A DNA stretch of 64,000 nt, from positions 62,001-126,000 of the forward strand of contig JAFRUO010000003.1 in NCBI GenBank assembly GCA_017438845.1, read 5' to 3'. Under the pieces are notes generated by a model. The model saw only the letters and a list, made by a program, of their open reading frames with translations. It was not told the DNA's origin and searched no databases. Position 1 is the first letter of the stretch; each line of letters starts with the position of its first letter. Shown here piece by piece: positions 7,785 to 15,206 of the stretch. The translations under genes and the position numbers were made by a program. This DNA is from Clostridia bacterium. GTDB lineage: Bacteria > Bacillota > Clostridia > Oscillospirales > Acutalibacteraceae.

Positions 7785-9095
7785 TTACTGAGCGTCGCCG
7801 TCATCAAACGGATCGCCGCACTGGGGGCAGAACTTGGGAGGATTCTGCGGGTCTGCAGGTACGAAGCCGCACTTTGAGCACTTAAAGCTCTTGGGAGCTT
7901 CCTGCTTGGGAGCGCCGCAATTCTGACAGAAATTGCCTTCATTCATATTTCCGCATTTGGGGCATTTCCAGGCTTCCGCTTTGGGAGCGCCGCAATTCTG
8001 ACAGAACTTGCCGTCGTTGACTGCGCCGCACTTGCAGGTCCAGGTGTCAGCCGACGCCTGAGGAGCAGGGTTCTGCGCCTGCTGCTGAGAAGCAATATTG
8101 AAAAGTCCCTGAGCGTTTGTGCCGCCGCCTGCGTTCATTGCCATACCCATACCGATAAAGCCGTTCATAGCTCCGCCCTCGTTTGCGGCAGCCGCCTTCA
8201 TAGCGTCCGCCTGAGCGCCTACGAGCGTTGCAGCCGCCATTGAAGGATCCTTCATAATAGCGGTACGCTGAGCCTGCTTGATAAGCTCTGCATCCTCTTC
8301 GGGAAGAGTAATCGGGTTCATGGCGATTGAAACGATTTCAAGTCCTCTGAGCTCAGACCATTTCTGTGTAAGAGCCTCGTTCATAGCCTCTTCAAGCTCT
8401 GCGGAATGAGTGGCTATTTGATTAGGTCTCATCTGAAGCTCGGAGAGCTTACCGAATGCGGGCTGAAGAGCGGAAACGAACTCAGTTTTAAGCTGCTGAT
8501 CAAGCTCTTCCCTTCTGTACTCATCTGTAACGTTACCGCAAACATTTGTGTAGAAAAGAAGCGGGTCGGCGATTTTGTAGGAATAAACGCCGCTACATCT
8601 GATTGAAACGTCGATGTCAAGACCGATTTTGGTGTCGACAACTCTGAACGGAATAGGGCTGGGAGTGCCGAATTTATTGTCAACAAGCTCTTTGGTGTTG
8701 AAGTAATAAACTCTCTGATCCTTGCCTGTATCTCCGCCGTAAGCAAACCTCTTACCGACTGTTTTAAACGTGTTAATAATGCTTTCGCTCAGAGAGCCCG
8801 TAAAGATGCTGGGCTCTGTTGAAGTGTCGTATGTAAATTCACCGGGTTCGGCACAAACCTCGACAATCTTGCCCTGCTCGACGATAATCATGCACTGACC
8901 GTCGGCAACTGCGATGCCCGAGCCGTTTGAGATAATGTTATCATTTCCCTTTGTGTTGGATGAACGTGAGCCGGTTCTCTTCTGGCCCTTGACCATCATA
9001 ACGTCCTTGTCAATTGAATCGCAGTAGAAAAATTCCTTCCACTGATCGGCAAGAGTGCCGCCGAGAGCACCTACGCCTGCTTTAATTAATCCCAT
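7785..9095 (-). CDS. ydjI: SPFH-domain protein with C-terminal zinc ribbons (YdjI-like)
   Basis: 436 residues. Residues about 25-290 form an SPFH/band-7 domain of the 'virion core protein' type (FFYCDSIDKDVMMVKGQ, VRYxF-type strands, ALTQKWSELRGLEI helix). An Ala/Met/Gly-rich hydrophobic stretch covers about 305-330, then three zinc ribbons (about 352-373, 376-398, 404-430) follow. There is no clear membrane segment, so membrane association would be via the SPFH domain. It is the first gene of a three-gene operon with a promoter about 50 bases upstream and a GAAAGGAG ribosome site. YdjI of B. subtilis has the same architecture and is linked to PspA; no pspA is seen here. Confidence 0.85.
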   Translation of the reverse strand: MGLIKAGVGALGGTLADQWKEFFYCDSIDKDVMMVKGQKRTGSRSSNTKGNDNIISNGSGIAVADGQCMIIVEQGKIVEVCAEPGEFTYDTSTEPSIFTGSLSESIINTFKTVGKRFAYGGDTGKDQRVYYFNTKELVDNKFGTPSPIPFRVVDTKIGLDIDVSIRCSGVYSYKIADPLLFYTNVCGNVTDEYRREELDQQLKTEFVSALQPAFGKLSELQMRPNQIATHSAELEEAMNEALTQKWSELRGLEIVSIAMNPITLPEEDAELIKQAQRTAIMKDPSMAAATLVGAQADAMKAAAANEGGAMNGFIGMGMAMNAGGGTNAQGLFNIASQQQAQNPAPQASADTWTCKCGAVNDGKFCQNCGAPKAEAWKCPKCGNMNEGNFCQNCGAPKQEAPKSFKCSKCGFVPADPQNPPKFCPQCGDPFDDGDAQ

Positions 9096-9145
9096 AAAAA
9101 TTCTCCTTTCAAGAATTTAATAAATTAAATTATTCCTTATTATAT

Positions 9146-9173
9146 ATTGTAACATAAAAAAAACTCAATGCAA
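9146..9173 (-). promoter_or_regulatory. Promoter of the SPFH operon
   Basis: Minus-strand TTGCAT (9173-9168), 16-base spacer, TACAAT (9151-9146), 50 bases before the start at 9095. Confidence 0.5.
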
Positions 9174-9243
9174 ATTGTTACCTCTTACAAACATTAATAT
9201 TAAAATTTGTAAAAAAGATAATAATATTTTTTCAAAAAAAGGC

Positions 9244-9272
9244 TTTACAAACGAAAATTTATATGTTATTAT
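9244..9272 (+). promoter_or_regulatory. Strong promoter for a small RNA
   Basis: TTTACA (9244-9249), 17-base spacer, TATTAT (9267-9272). No gene with a ribosome site follows; a hairpin terminator lies about 110 bases downstream, so the expected product is a short RNA. Confidence 0.6.
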
Positions 9273-9278
9273 ATGTTT

Positions 9279-9406
9279 AGTTAGCAAATGCTAACCGATT
9301 TGAATGTATGATTTTTATACATTTTGTGAAGTGCAAAATAATTCCCCTTATTACTTTGTAACTCACACCTCCTTGTTTGAGCCTGCGCAATGCGCAGGCT
9401 GTTTTT
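9279..9406 (+). ncRNA. Candidate small regulatory RNA with anti-SD motifs
   Basis: The interval lies between a near-consensus promoter and a strong terminator and has no convincing reading frame. It opens with a perfect hairpin GTTAGC-AAAT-GCTAAC (9280-9295), has a second small stem ATGTAT/ATACAT around 9304-9322, and then unpaired C-rich stretches: TTCCCCTT near 9342-9349 and ACACCTCCTTG near 9366-9376. The latter is complementary to ribosome-binding sites. This layout resembles C-rich Bacillota sRNAs such as RsaE/RoxS, which bind target Shine-Dalgarno regions; homology is not claimed. The gap 9096-9542 otherwise holds only the flanking promoters. Confidence 0.55.
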
Positions 9407-9407
9407 T
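9380..9407 (+). terminator. Terminator of the small-RNA gene
   Basis: AGCCTGCGCA (9380-9389) pairs with TGCGCAGGCT (9391-9400), followed by GTTTTTTGC. A very stable GC-rich hairpin with a T-run. Confidence 0.8.
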
Positions 9408-9457
9408 GCTTAAAAACAAATTATGCAGGGAAAATTAAATTAAATATATAATTTCCA

Positions 9458-9486
9458 TTGACATTTTGATTAAATTATTGTAAATT
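9458..9486 (+). promoter_or_regulatory. Promoter for the Ser/Asn-rich membrane protein
   Basis: TTGACA (9458-9463), 17-base spacer, TAAATT (9481-9486), in an AT-rich stretch 57 bases before the ATG at 9543. Confidence 0.5.
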
Positions 9487-9542
9487 ATATATGTATAAAA
9501 TTGTACAGTTGTGTATTCTACACGAAAGGGGCAACACATATA

Positions 9543-10511
9543 ATGGCGAAAAAAGAAAAAGTACCTTCAACTCCCGAGTCAAGAGCAAAGAAGCTTGAGG
9601 ACAAGAAAGAGGTTCGCAAGGCGTTCGGAAAAACTTTTATCCCCGCTTTGGCAATCTGCCTTTCTCTTTTGTTTGTTTACTCTGTTTCCTACATTTCCTT
9701 CTACCGCAACTCAAGCTATATCGCTGAGGCTTCGGACGCAGGAAATTCGGCTCAGCCGGTTTACAACAATTCGGGTTCATATGTAGATAACGGTTCTTAC
9801 AATGCTCCGCAGGACAATTCGTCCTCTGCCTCAAACCAGTCTTCAAGCAGCAGCAACAACCCTGCTGCACCTGCTCAGGACAACAATCAGGGCGGCGGCA
9901 GTGCTGCACAGAACGACGCAGGCGACGCTCTTACCACCTTCAATACCGCTATTAACAAGGTTAAGAGCGAGGCTTCGGCAATCACTCACGTCAGCGGCGG
10001 TACCAAGAACAACGGCGGTATCGACCAGGCAAGCCAGCTCCCCGGCATTCTCAAGAGCGTTGGTAACAGCGTTATTGACGCGGCTATGAGCTCAAACGGT
10101 GTTAAGCCTGACGGCTCGGTTATAGAAGCTTCCAAGTTCCCGGTTGAGGGTCAGAGCTATTCTTCACAGCTTACACCCGATGACGTTGTTTCCGCCACAA
10201 GAAGCGGTAATACAATCACAATCATCACAAAGGACGACGAATTAGGTCAGGCAGATAACGGTCATAACTCAAAAGCATTTAACGTTATTAAGGCCTCCAC
10301 CATTATGGATAATATCCCTTCGGTAGCCTCTTCATTCGCTTCGAGCGCAAAGACAAGCGCAAAGAACGGTAAGATTGTTGCTACAATCGACGACAGCGGT
10401 CACATCACTGCAGTTGATTACACCTTTGATTGGGATATTGAAATCCTCGGTAACAACCTTGACGCTATTATCCACCTTGCCACCGAAGAGCATTATACAA
10501 TTGCTTATTAA
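9543..10511 (+). CDS. Membrane-anchored protein with Ser/Asn/Gln-rich linker
   Basis: 322 residues from the ATG at 9543, which has AAAGGGG upstream; an in-frame TTG at 9501 has no ribosome site. The basic N-terminus (about 1-33, Lys/Glu/Arg-rich) is followed by one membrane helix (about 35-57), a low-complexity Ser/Asn/Gln/Pro linker (about 70-135), and a C-terminal domain (about 140-322) with a repeated Thr/Asp-rich beta pattern (TITIITKDDE, KIVATIDDSGHITAVDYTF). The C-terminal domain should be outside the cell. I do not recognise the family; the beta pattern could suit ligand or lipid binding. Confidence 0.75.
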   Translation: MAKKEKVPSTPESRAKKLEDKKEVRKAFGKTFIPALAICLSLLFVYSVSYISFYRNSSYIAEASDAGNSAQPVYNNSGSYVDNGSYNAPQDNSSSASNQSSSSSNNPAAPAQDNNQGGGSAAQNDAGDALTTFNTAINKVKSEASAITHVSGGTKNNGGIDQASQLPGILKSVGNSVIDAAMSSNGVKPDGSVIEASKFPVEGQSYSSQLTPDDVVSATRSGNTITIITKDDELGQADNGHNSKAFNVIKASTIMDNIPSVASSFASSAKTSAKNGKIVATIDDSGHITAVDYTFDWDIEILGNNLDAIIHLATEEHYTIAY

Positions 10512-10528
10512 TAAATAACAACATAAAA

Positions 10529-10557
10529 GACGTTCGCAAAAGCGAGCGTCTTTTTTT
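10529..10557. terminator. Terminator between convergent genes
   Basis: GACGTTCGC (10529-10537) with GCGAGCGTC (10542-10550), one wobble pair, AAAA loop, T-run on the plus strand and a shorter one on the minus strand. Confidence 0.75.
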
Positions 10558-10565
10558 GCGCTTAT

Positions 10566-11060
10566 TTACAGTTCAATATAATAAGGACATATATCCTCAT
10601 AGCTTCCGTCCGAAAGCCTAAAGCCCTTCGGTATTGTGCCGAGCTGTTTAAAGCCAAGTCTCTCATAAAGATGCCTTGCGTGAATGTTGCTTTTAACCAC
10701 GGCGTTAAACTGAAGAATTCTGTAGCCGAGCTCCCGGGCAAACTCTATTGAAGAAAGCACCAGCTTTTCGCCGATATGCTCTCCCCTTGCAAAGGATGCC
10801 ACGGCATAGCTTGCATTTGCTATATGAGAGCACCTGCCGACATTGTTGGGGTGCAGGATAAAAAGTCCGAGTATTTTTCCGCTTTCAATGTCCTCGGCAA
10901 CCGAGCAAACATCCTGAGAAGAGAAAAACTCCTTCGCCTCATATTTACTCATTTCATTTTCCTGAGGAAAAGCCTTTCCCTCTCTGACGACCTCGTTCCA
11001 GATCTCAGCCATTGCCGAGATGTCGGCGTCTTTATATTTCCTGACTATAATATTACTCAT
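10566..11060 (-). CDS. GNAT-family N-acetyltransferase
   Basis: 164 residues with the GNAT fold: N-terminal IIVRKYKDADISAMAEIWNEVV, acetyl-CoA loop region ARGEHIGEKLV (about 95-106, a variant of Q/R-x-x-G-x-G/A), and the C-terminal NIHARHLYERLGF motif. It resembles phosphinothricin-acetyltransferase-like members; the acceptor is unknown. The start codon overlaps the rimI stop by four bases (ATGA) and has a GAGG site, so the genes are translationally coupled. It is the last gene of polA-rimI-GNAT. Confidence 0.85.
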   Translation of the reverse strand: MSNIIVRKYKDADISAMAEIWNEVVREGKAFPQENEMSKYEAKEFFSSQDVCSVAEDIESGKILGLFILHPNNVGRCSHIANASYAVASFARGEHIGEKLVLSSIEFARELGYRILQFNAVVKSNIHARHLYERLGFKQLGTIPKGFRLSDGSYEDICPYYIEL

Positions 11061-11491
11061 AAATACCTCGTCATTATAAGTGCGTCCTCTTTAGGCTGAG
11101 AATAAAAGCCGTGTCTGACGCCGATTTTTTCAAAGCCGTTTTTCAAATACAGCGCTATTGCCGCTTCGTTACTCAACCTAACCTCAAGCGTAACAAGCCG
11201 AGCGCCGTCCGATTGTGCTTTATCAATCAAAGCGCAAACAAGGGCGTTGCCTGCCCCCCTGCCCCTGCAGGCTTCGGTAACGGCAACATCCGTAACAGAC
11301 ACCTCATCGGCGACATTATATGAGCCGATATAGCCTACGACAGCTCCATTGTCGACACAGACAAAGAAGGAGGTCAGCGGATTGGAAAGCTCCTCCGAAA
11401 GCGCGTTTTCGCTTCTCGGTATGGTGAAGCATTCCTCTTCAAGCCTTGCCGCCGCCTTGATATGTTCGCTTTTCATAGGTATTATTTCCAT
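11057..11491 (-). CDS. rimI: Ribosomal S18 alanine N-acetyltransferase
   Basis: 144 residues from the ATG at 11491, five bases after the polA stop with AAGG upstream. It has the RimI signature: an acceptor-side LEEECF, the acetyl-CoA loop ACRGRGAGNAL (about 80-90), LEVRLSNEAAIALYLKNGF and a C-terminal DALIMTRYL. The family acetylates the N-terminal alanine of ribosomal protein S18 (rpsR is also in this window, far away), though bacterial RimI homologues may act on other proteins. It lies in an operon between polA and another GNAT gene. Confidence 0.85.
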   Translation of the reverse strand: MEIIPMKSEHIKAAARLEEECFTIPRSENALSEELSNPLTSFFVCVDNGAVVGYIGSYNVADEVSVTDVAVTEACRGRGAGNALVCALIDKAQSDGARLVTLEVRLSNEAAIALYLKNGFEKIGVRHGFYSQPKEDALIMTRYL

Positions 11492-11495
11492 AGCC

Positions 11496-14078
11496 TTATC
11501 CCTTTGCAAGATACCAGGTCTTACCGATATGAGCGTCACTTACAAGTCTTACCTTCATTTTGCAGGCGTTTTCCATTTCCTCGGAAACAATTTTCCGTAC
11601 CTGCTCGGCAATACTTTCCTCCGCCTCGACAATCAGCTCATCGTGCACCTGAAGAATAAGACGTGCATCAAGTTTTTCGGCTTTCAGTCGGTTGTAAACA
11701 CGAATCATGGCGATTTTAATTATATCGGCGGCAGTGCCCTGAATAGGCATATTCCTTGCGACTCTTTCCCCGAAGGATCTTATCATTCCGTTGGAGGCGG
11801 TGATTTCGGGAAGGTATCTTCTTCTGCCGAAGAGCGTTGAAACGTAGCCGTCCCTCCTGCCCTTTTCGACAATTTCCTTCATATATCGGTCAACGCCCGA
11901 ATAATGGTGCAGGTAGTCGTTGATATATCTGTCGGCTTCCTTTCTTGTAACGCCGATGTCCTTGCTAAGCGAGAATGCGCCGATGCCGTAAACAATACCG
12001 AAATTGACAGCCTTCGCCCTTGTTCTCAAAAGCGAAGTGACAGCCTCCTGAGGAACATTGAACACCTGAGAAGCGGTAACGGTATGAATGTCGACCTCGC
12101 TGTTGAAAGCGTTAATCATATTATCATCGTCCGCAATACTTGCAAGCACACGAAGCTCAATCTGCGAATAGTCCGCATCAACGAGGGTATAGCCCTCCTT
12201 TGCGACGAAGAATTTTCTCATTTCACGTCCGAGCTCTGTCCTGACGGGTATATTCTGAAGGTTGGGCTCGGTCGAGGAAATTCTGCCTGTTCTGGTTTCT
12301 GTCTGATTAAAGCTTGAGTGTATTCTGCCGTCGGGTGCAATCTTTGTGAGCAAGCCGTCGCAGTAGGTCGATTTCAGCTTCGCATAAGTGCGGTACTGTA
12401 AGACCTTGCGAACGATTTCATACTCGTCGGCAAGTCCCTCAAGCACCTCGGCATTAGTTGAAAAGCCGGTCTTTGTCTTTTTCTTCGTAGGAATGGCGAG
12501 CTTGACAAACAGTGTTTCGCCGAGCTGCTTTGGAGAATTGATATTAAACTCCTCGCCTGCAAGCAGATAAATGTCCTTTTCAAGCTCAGCTATTTCCTCG
12601 GTTATTTTTTCGTTAAACTCCTCTATGCCCTGTCTGTCAACCGCTACGCCGACTGTTTCCATTGCCGAAAGCACCTTTGCAAGAGGCATTTCAATTTCGC
12701 CGAAGAGCTTCGCTTCGTCAAGCCTTTCAAGCTCGACCGCCTGCTTACGGCAGATTACATCAAAGCCCGAATAATCGGCAAGCTCCTCTTCCTCGGTTTC
12801 GGGAACGGGTACGTTCAGCTGAGCGTGAAGCGTGGAAAGCGTATATTCCTTTGCCGACGGGTTTAAAAGATAAGCCGCAAGCATAGAGTCAAAATTAATT
12901 TCTTCAATTTCCCTGCCCTTTGAAAGATACCAGGAGTATACAGGCTTGGAGTTATGAGTGTATTTTTTTAAGGCGGCATTATTGAGAATATCCGCAAAGG
13001 AAAGTATATCCTCAGCATTGTCAAGGATATAAAGTTCGGCTTTACGGCTTATGACTATACGCTTTATCTCATCCCCCTCAAGCTCGGCGTTAAAGAAAAG
13101 TTCGCCGTCTTCGGAGCACAGCTTTCCGATTTCGGAAAGAGAAGCGTTATGAATTATTTTAAGCTCAGCTTGTTCCGAAGTTTTTGGCGTAGCATTGTTC
13201 ATTACCGCACCCGGCTTCAAGCCGAGCTTTTCAATTATTTTATACATCTCAAGCGAGCTGAGAATCGAAAAAGCCCGGTCAGTGTCGGGATTTTTTTTAC
13301 GGTAGGAAGCAAGGCTTGTATCAACCGGAGCGTTTTTGTCAATTGTGCCGAGTTTAAAGCTGAGGTATGCCGAATCCTTATCCCTTAAAAGCTTGTCCTT
13401 AACGGACTGCCTTATTTCGAGGTTTTCAAGGCTTTCATATATTTCGTCGAGCGTGCCGAATTTTGACACAAGCTCCTCGGCGGTCTTTTTGCCTACGCCT
13501 GCAACGCCGGGTATGTTGTCCGAGGCGTCGCCCATAAGCGCCTTAATGTCACGAAGCCTGTCGGGAACAACTCCGTAATCCTCCTTAACCTTTTCAATGT
13601 CATAAACCGTGGTTTCCGGTCTGCCCATCTTTGTTGCGGCAAGAAGCACCTTTACATTTTCGCTGACAAGCTGAAGGCTGTCACGGTCACCCGTCGCGAT
13701 AAAGCAGTTGTCGCCCTCAGGCGTGTGATAAGCGAGAGTGCCGATTATATCGTCAGCCTCATAGCCCTCCTTGGTGACAATCACATAGCCGAGCGCCGAA
13801 AGCAGCTCCTTAATAACGGGCATCTGCTCGGCGAGCTCAGAGGGCATGGGCTTCCTGCCCGCCTTATAGTCGGCATACATTTTGTGACGGAAGGTCGGAG
13901 CTTTTAAGTCAAAAGTAACGGCAACGCAGTCGGGCTTTGTTTCCTCCTCAAGCTTAAAGAGGATGTTCATAAAGCCGTAGACGGCATTGGTATATCTGCC
14001 GTCTCGTGTAGTGAGCAGCTTAATACCGTAGAAGGCTCTGTTTATAATGCTGTTACCGTCTAAAACCAAAAAATTCAT
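11496..14078 (-). CDS. polA: DNA polymerase I
   Basis: 860 residues, normal length. The N-terminal 5'-3' nuclease (about 1-290; VLDGNSIINRAFYG, GYEADDIIGTLA, GDASDNIPGVAGVG) is followed by a 3'-5' exonuclease-like domain (about 305-480) and the polymerase (about 490-860). Polymerase motif A is DADYSQIELRVLA, motif B is RTRAKAVNFGIVYG, motif C is QVHDELI. The exonuclease domain lacks the D-x-E metal ligands (FFNAELEGD stands where they are expected), so proofreading is probably lost, as in several Bacillota. It acts in Okazaki-fragment maturation and repair. First gene of an operon with rimI and a GNAT gene. Confidence 0.97.
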   Translation of the reverse strand: MNFLVLDGNSIINRAFYGIKLLTTRDGRYTNAVYGFMNILFKLEEETKPDCVAVTFDLKAPTFRHKMYADYKAGRKPMPSELAEQMPVIKELLSALGYVIVTKEGYEADDIIGTLAYHTPEGDNCFIATGDRDSLQLVSENVKVLLAATKMGRPETTVYDIEKVKEDYGVVPDRLRDIKALMGDASDNIPGVAGVGKKTAEELVSKFGTLDEIYESLENLEIRQSVKDKLLRDKDSAYLSFKLGTIDKNAPVDTSLASYRKKNPDTDRAFSILSSLEMYKIIEKLGLKPGAVMNNATPKTSEQAELKIIHNASLSEIGKLCSEDGELFFNAELEGDEIKRIVISRKAELYILDNAEDILSFADILNNAALKKYTHNSKPVYSWYLSKGREIEEINFDSMLAAYLLNPSAKEYTLSTLHAQLNVPVPETEEEELADYSGFDVICRKQAVELERLDEAKLFGEIEMPLAKVLSAMETVGVAVDRQGIEEFNEKITEEIAELEKDIYLLAGEEFNINSPKQLGETLFVKLAIPTKKKTKTGFSTNAEVLEGLADEYEIVRKVLQYRTYAKLKSTYCDGLLTKIAPDGRIHSSFNQTETRTGRISSTEPNLQNIPVRTELGREMRKFFVAKEGYTLVDADYSQIELRVLASIADDDNMINAFNSEVDIHTVTASQVFNVPQEAVTSLLRTRAKAVNFGIVYGIGAFSLSKDIGVTRKEADRYINDYLHHYSGVDRYMKEIVEKGRRDGYVSTLFGRRRYLPEITASNGMIRSFGERVARNMPIQGTAADIIKIAMIRVYNRLKAEKLDARLILQVHDELIVEAEESIAEQVRKIVSEEMENACKMKVRLVSDAHIGKTWYLAKG

Positions 14079-14108
14079 AATATCAGCTCCGATAAATTTG
14101 ATAGTATT

Positions 14109-14137
14109 ATTGTACCATATATTTTAAGGGAAAACAA
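14109..14137 (-). promoter_or_regulatory. Promoter of polA
   Basis: Minus-strand TTGTTT (14137-14132), 17-base spacer, TACAAT (14114-14109), 31 bases before the polA start. Confidence 0.5.
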
Positions 14138-14144
14138 TTTCAAG

Positions 14145-14173
14145 TTGTAAGAATAAGTGATTTGTGTTAGAAT
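14145..14173 (+). promoter_or_regulatory. Promoter of dusB
   Basis: TTGTAA (14145-14150), 17-base spacer, TAGAAT (14168-14173), 33 bases before the dusB ATG and divergent from the polA promoter. Confidence 0.55.
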
Positions 14174-14206
14174 AATCAAAATTAACTTTTTAGCCGAGGT
14201 AGGAAA

Positions 14207-15172
14207 ATGAAATTCGGACAGTTGGAGCTTGAGGGCTATGCGGCGCTTGCACCGATGGCAGGGGTTGCGGACAGAGCCTTCAGACAGCTTTGCAGAGAAT
14301 ACGGAGCCGCATACACGGTGTCGGAAATGATAAGCTCAAAGGGCGTAACGATGGGCGACAGAAAGTCAAAGCAGCTTATGTCGGGCTCGGAAAAGGAAAG
14401 ACCGTACGGAGTACAGATTTTCGGCAGTGACGCTGAGATAATGGCGCAAAGCCTTGAAAGCGTATACCGTGTATCGCCCGACTTTATAGACATCAACATG
14501 GGCTGTCCTGCGCCGAAAATCGCAGGAAACGGCGCAGGTGCGGCGCTGATGAAGGACCCGAATAAGGCAAAGGGTATAATTAAAGCCGTCAGCGAAGCGA
14601 GCCGACTTCCCGTCACGGTTAAAATGAGGTCAGGCTGGGACAGCGACAGCATTAACGCGCCTAAGCTTGCGCTTATCGCACAGGAAAACGGTGCGGCGGC
14701 AGTGACCGTCCACGGCAGGACAAGGCAACAGATGTATGCTCCGCCCGTAAACTACGAATTAATAGCCGAAATCAAAAAAGCGCTCGACATTCCCGTTGTA
14801 GCAAACGGCGACATAACCGACGGTCAAAGCGCCGCACTGATGTTTGAAAGGACAAACTGCGATTTTCTGCTTGTAGGCAGGGGCGCGCTCGGCAGGCCCT
14901 GGGTATTTTCACACATTAACGCCTACCTTTCAAGCGGAAGAATTATCCCGGAGCCGCCCGTAAGCGAGAGAATGAGAGTAATGATCAGGCATATCAACCT
15001 CATCTGCGAATACAAGGGCGAGAGAGTCGGAATTAAGGAAGCAAGAAAGCACGCCGCATGGTATATGAAGGGAATCAGGGGCGGTGCGGAATACAGACGT
15101 CAGGCGGGAATGCTTGAAAGCCTTGAACAGCTTGAAGAGCTGGCGTACAGAGTGTGCAGAGAAAATGAATAA
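14207..15172 (+). CDS. dusB: tRNA-dihydrouridine synthase
   Basis: 321 residues. The family TIM barrel begins LAPMAGVADRAFRQLCREYG. It has the catalytic-cysteine motif INMGCPAPKI (Cys about 102), KMRSGWD, the VHGRTRQQMY motif, NGDITDG and LVGRGALGRPWVF for FMN phosphate. It reduces uridine to dihydrouridine in tRNA D-loops with FMN and NAD(P)H. A single gene, divergent from polA, with AGGTAGG before the ATG and a terminator right after the stop. Confidence 0.95.
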   Translation: MKFGQLELEGYAALAPMAGVADRAFRQLCREYGAAYTVSEMISSKGVTMGDRKSKQLMSGSEKERPYGVQIFGSDAEIMAQSLESVYRVSPDFIDINMGCPAPKIAGNGAGAALMKDPNKAKGIIKAVSEASRLPVTVKMRSGWDSDSINAPKLALIAQENGAAAVTVHGRTRQQMYAPPVNYELIAEIKKALDIPVVANGDITDGQSAALMFERTNCDFLLVGRGALGRPWVFSHINAYLSSGRIIPEPPVSERMRVMIRHINLICEYKGERVGIKEARKHAAWYMKGIRGGAEYRRQAGMLESLEQLEELAYRVCRENE

Positions 15173-15180
15173 GCAAAAGA

Positions 15181-15205
15181 AAAAGCTCCCCGAAGGGAGC
15201 TTTTT
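15181..15205. terminator. Bidirectional terminator dusB / lipoprotein gene
   Basis: AAAAGCTCCC-CGAA-GGGAGCTTTTT: a ten-base stem with a tetraloop, A-rich on one side and T-rich on the other, between two convergent genes. Confidence 0.9.
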
Positions 15206-15206
15206 G

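Noticed and set aside
9312..9365. 17-codon frame inside the small-RNA interval
   Set aside because: No ribosome-binding site precedes the ATG; the hairpins and C-rich loops fit a non-coding RNA better.
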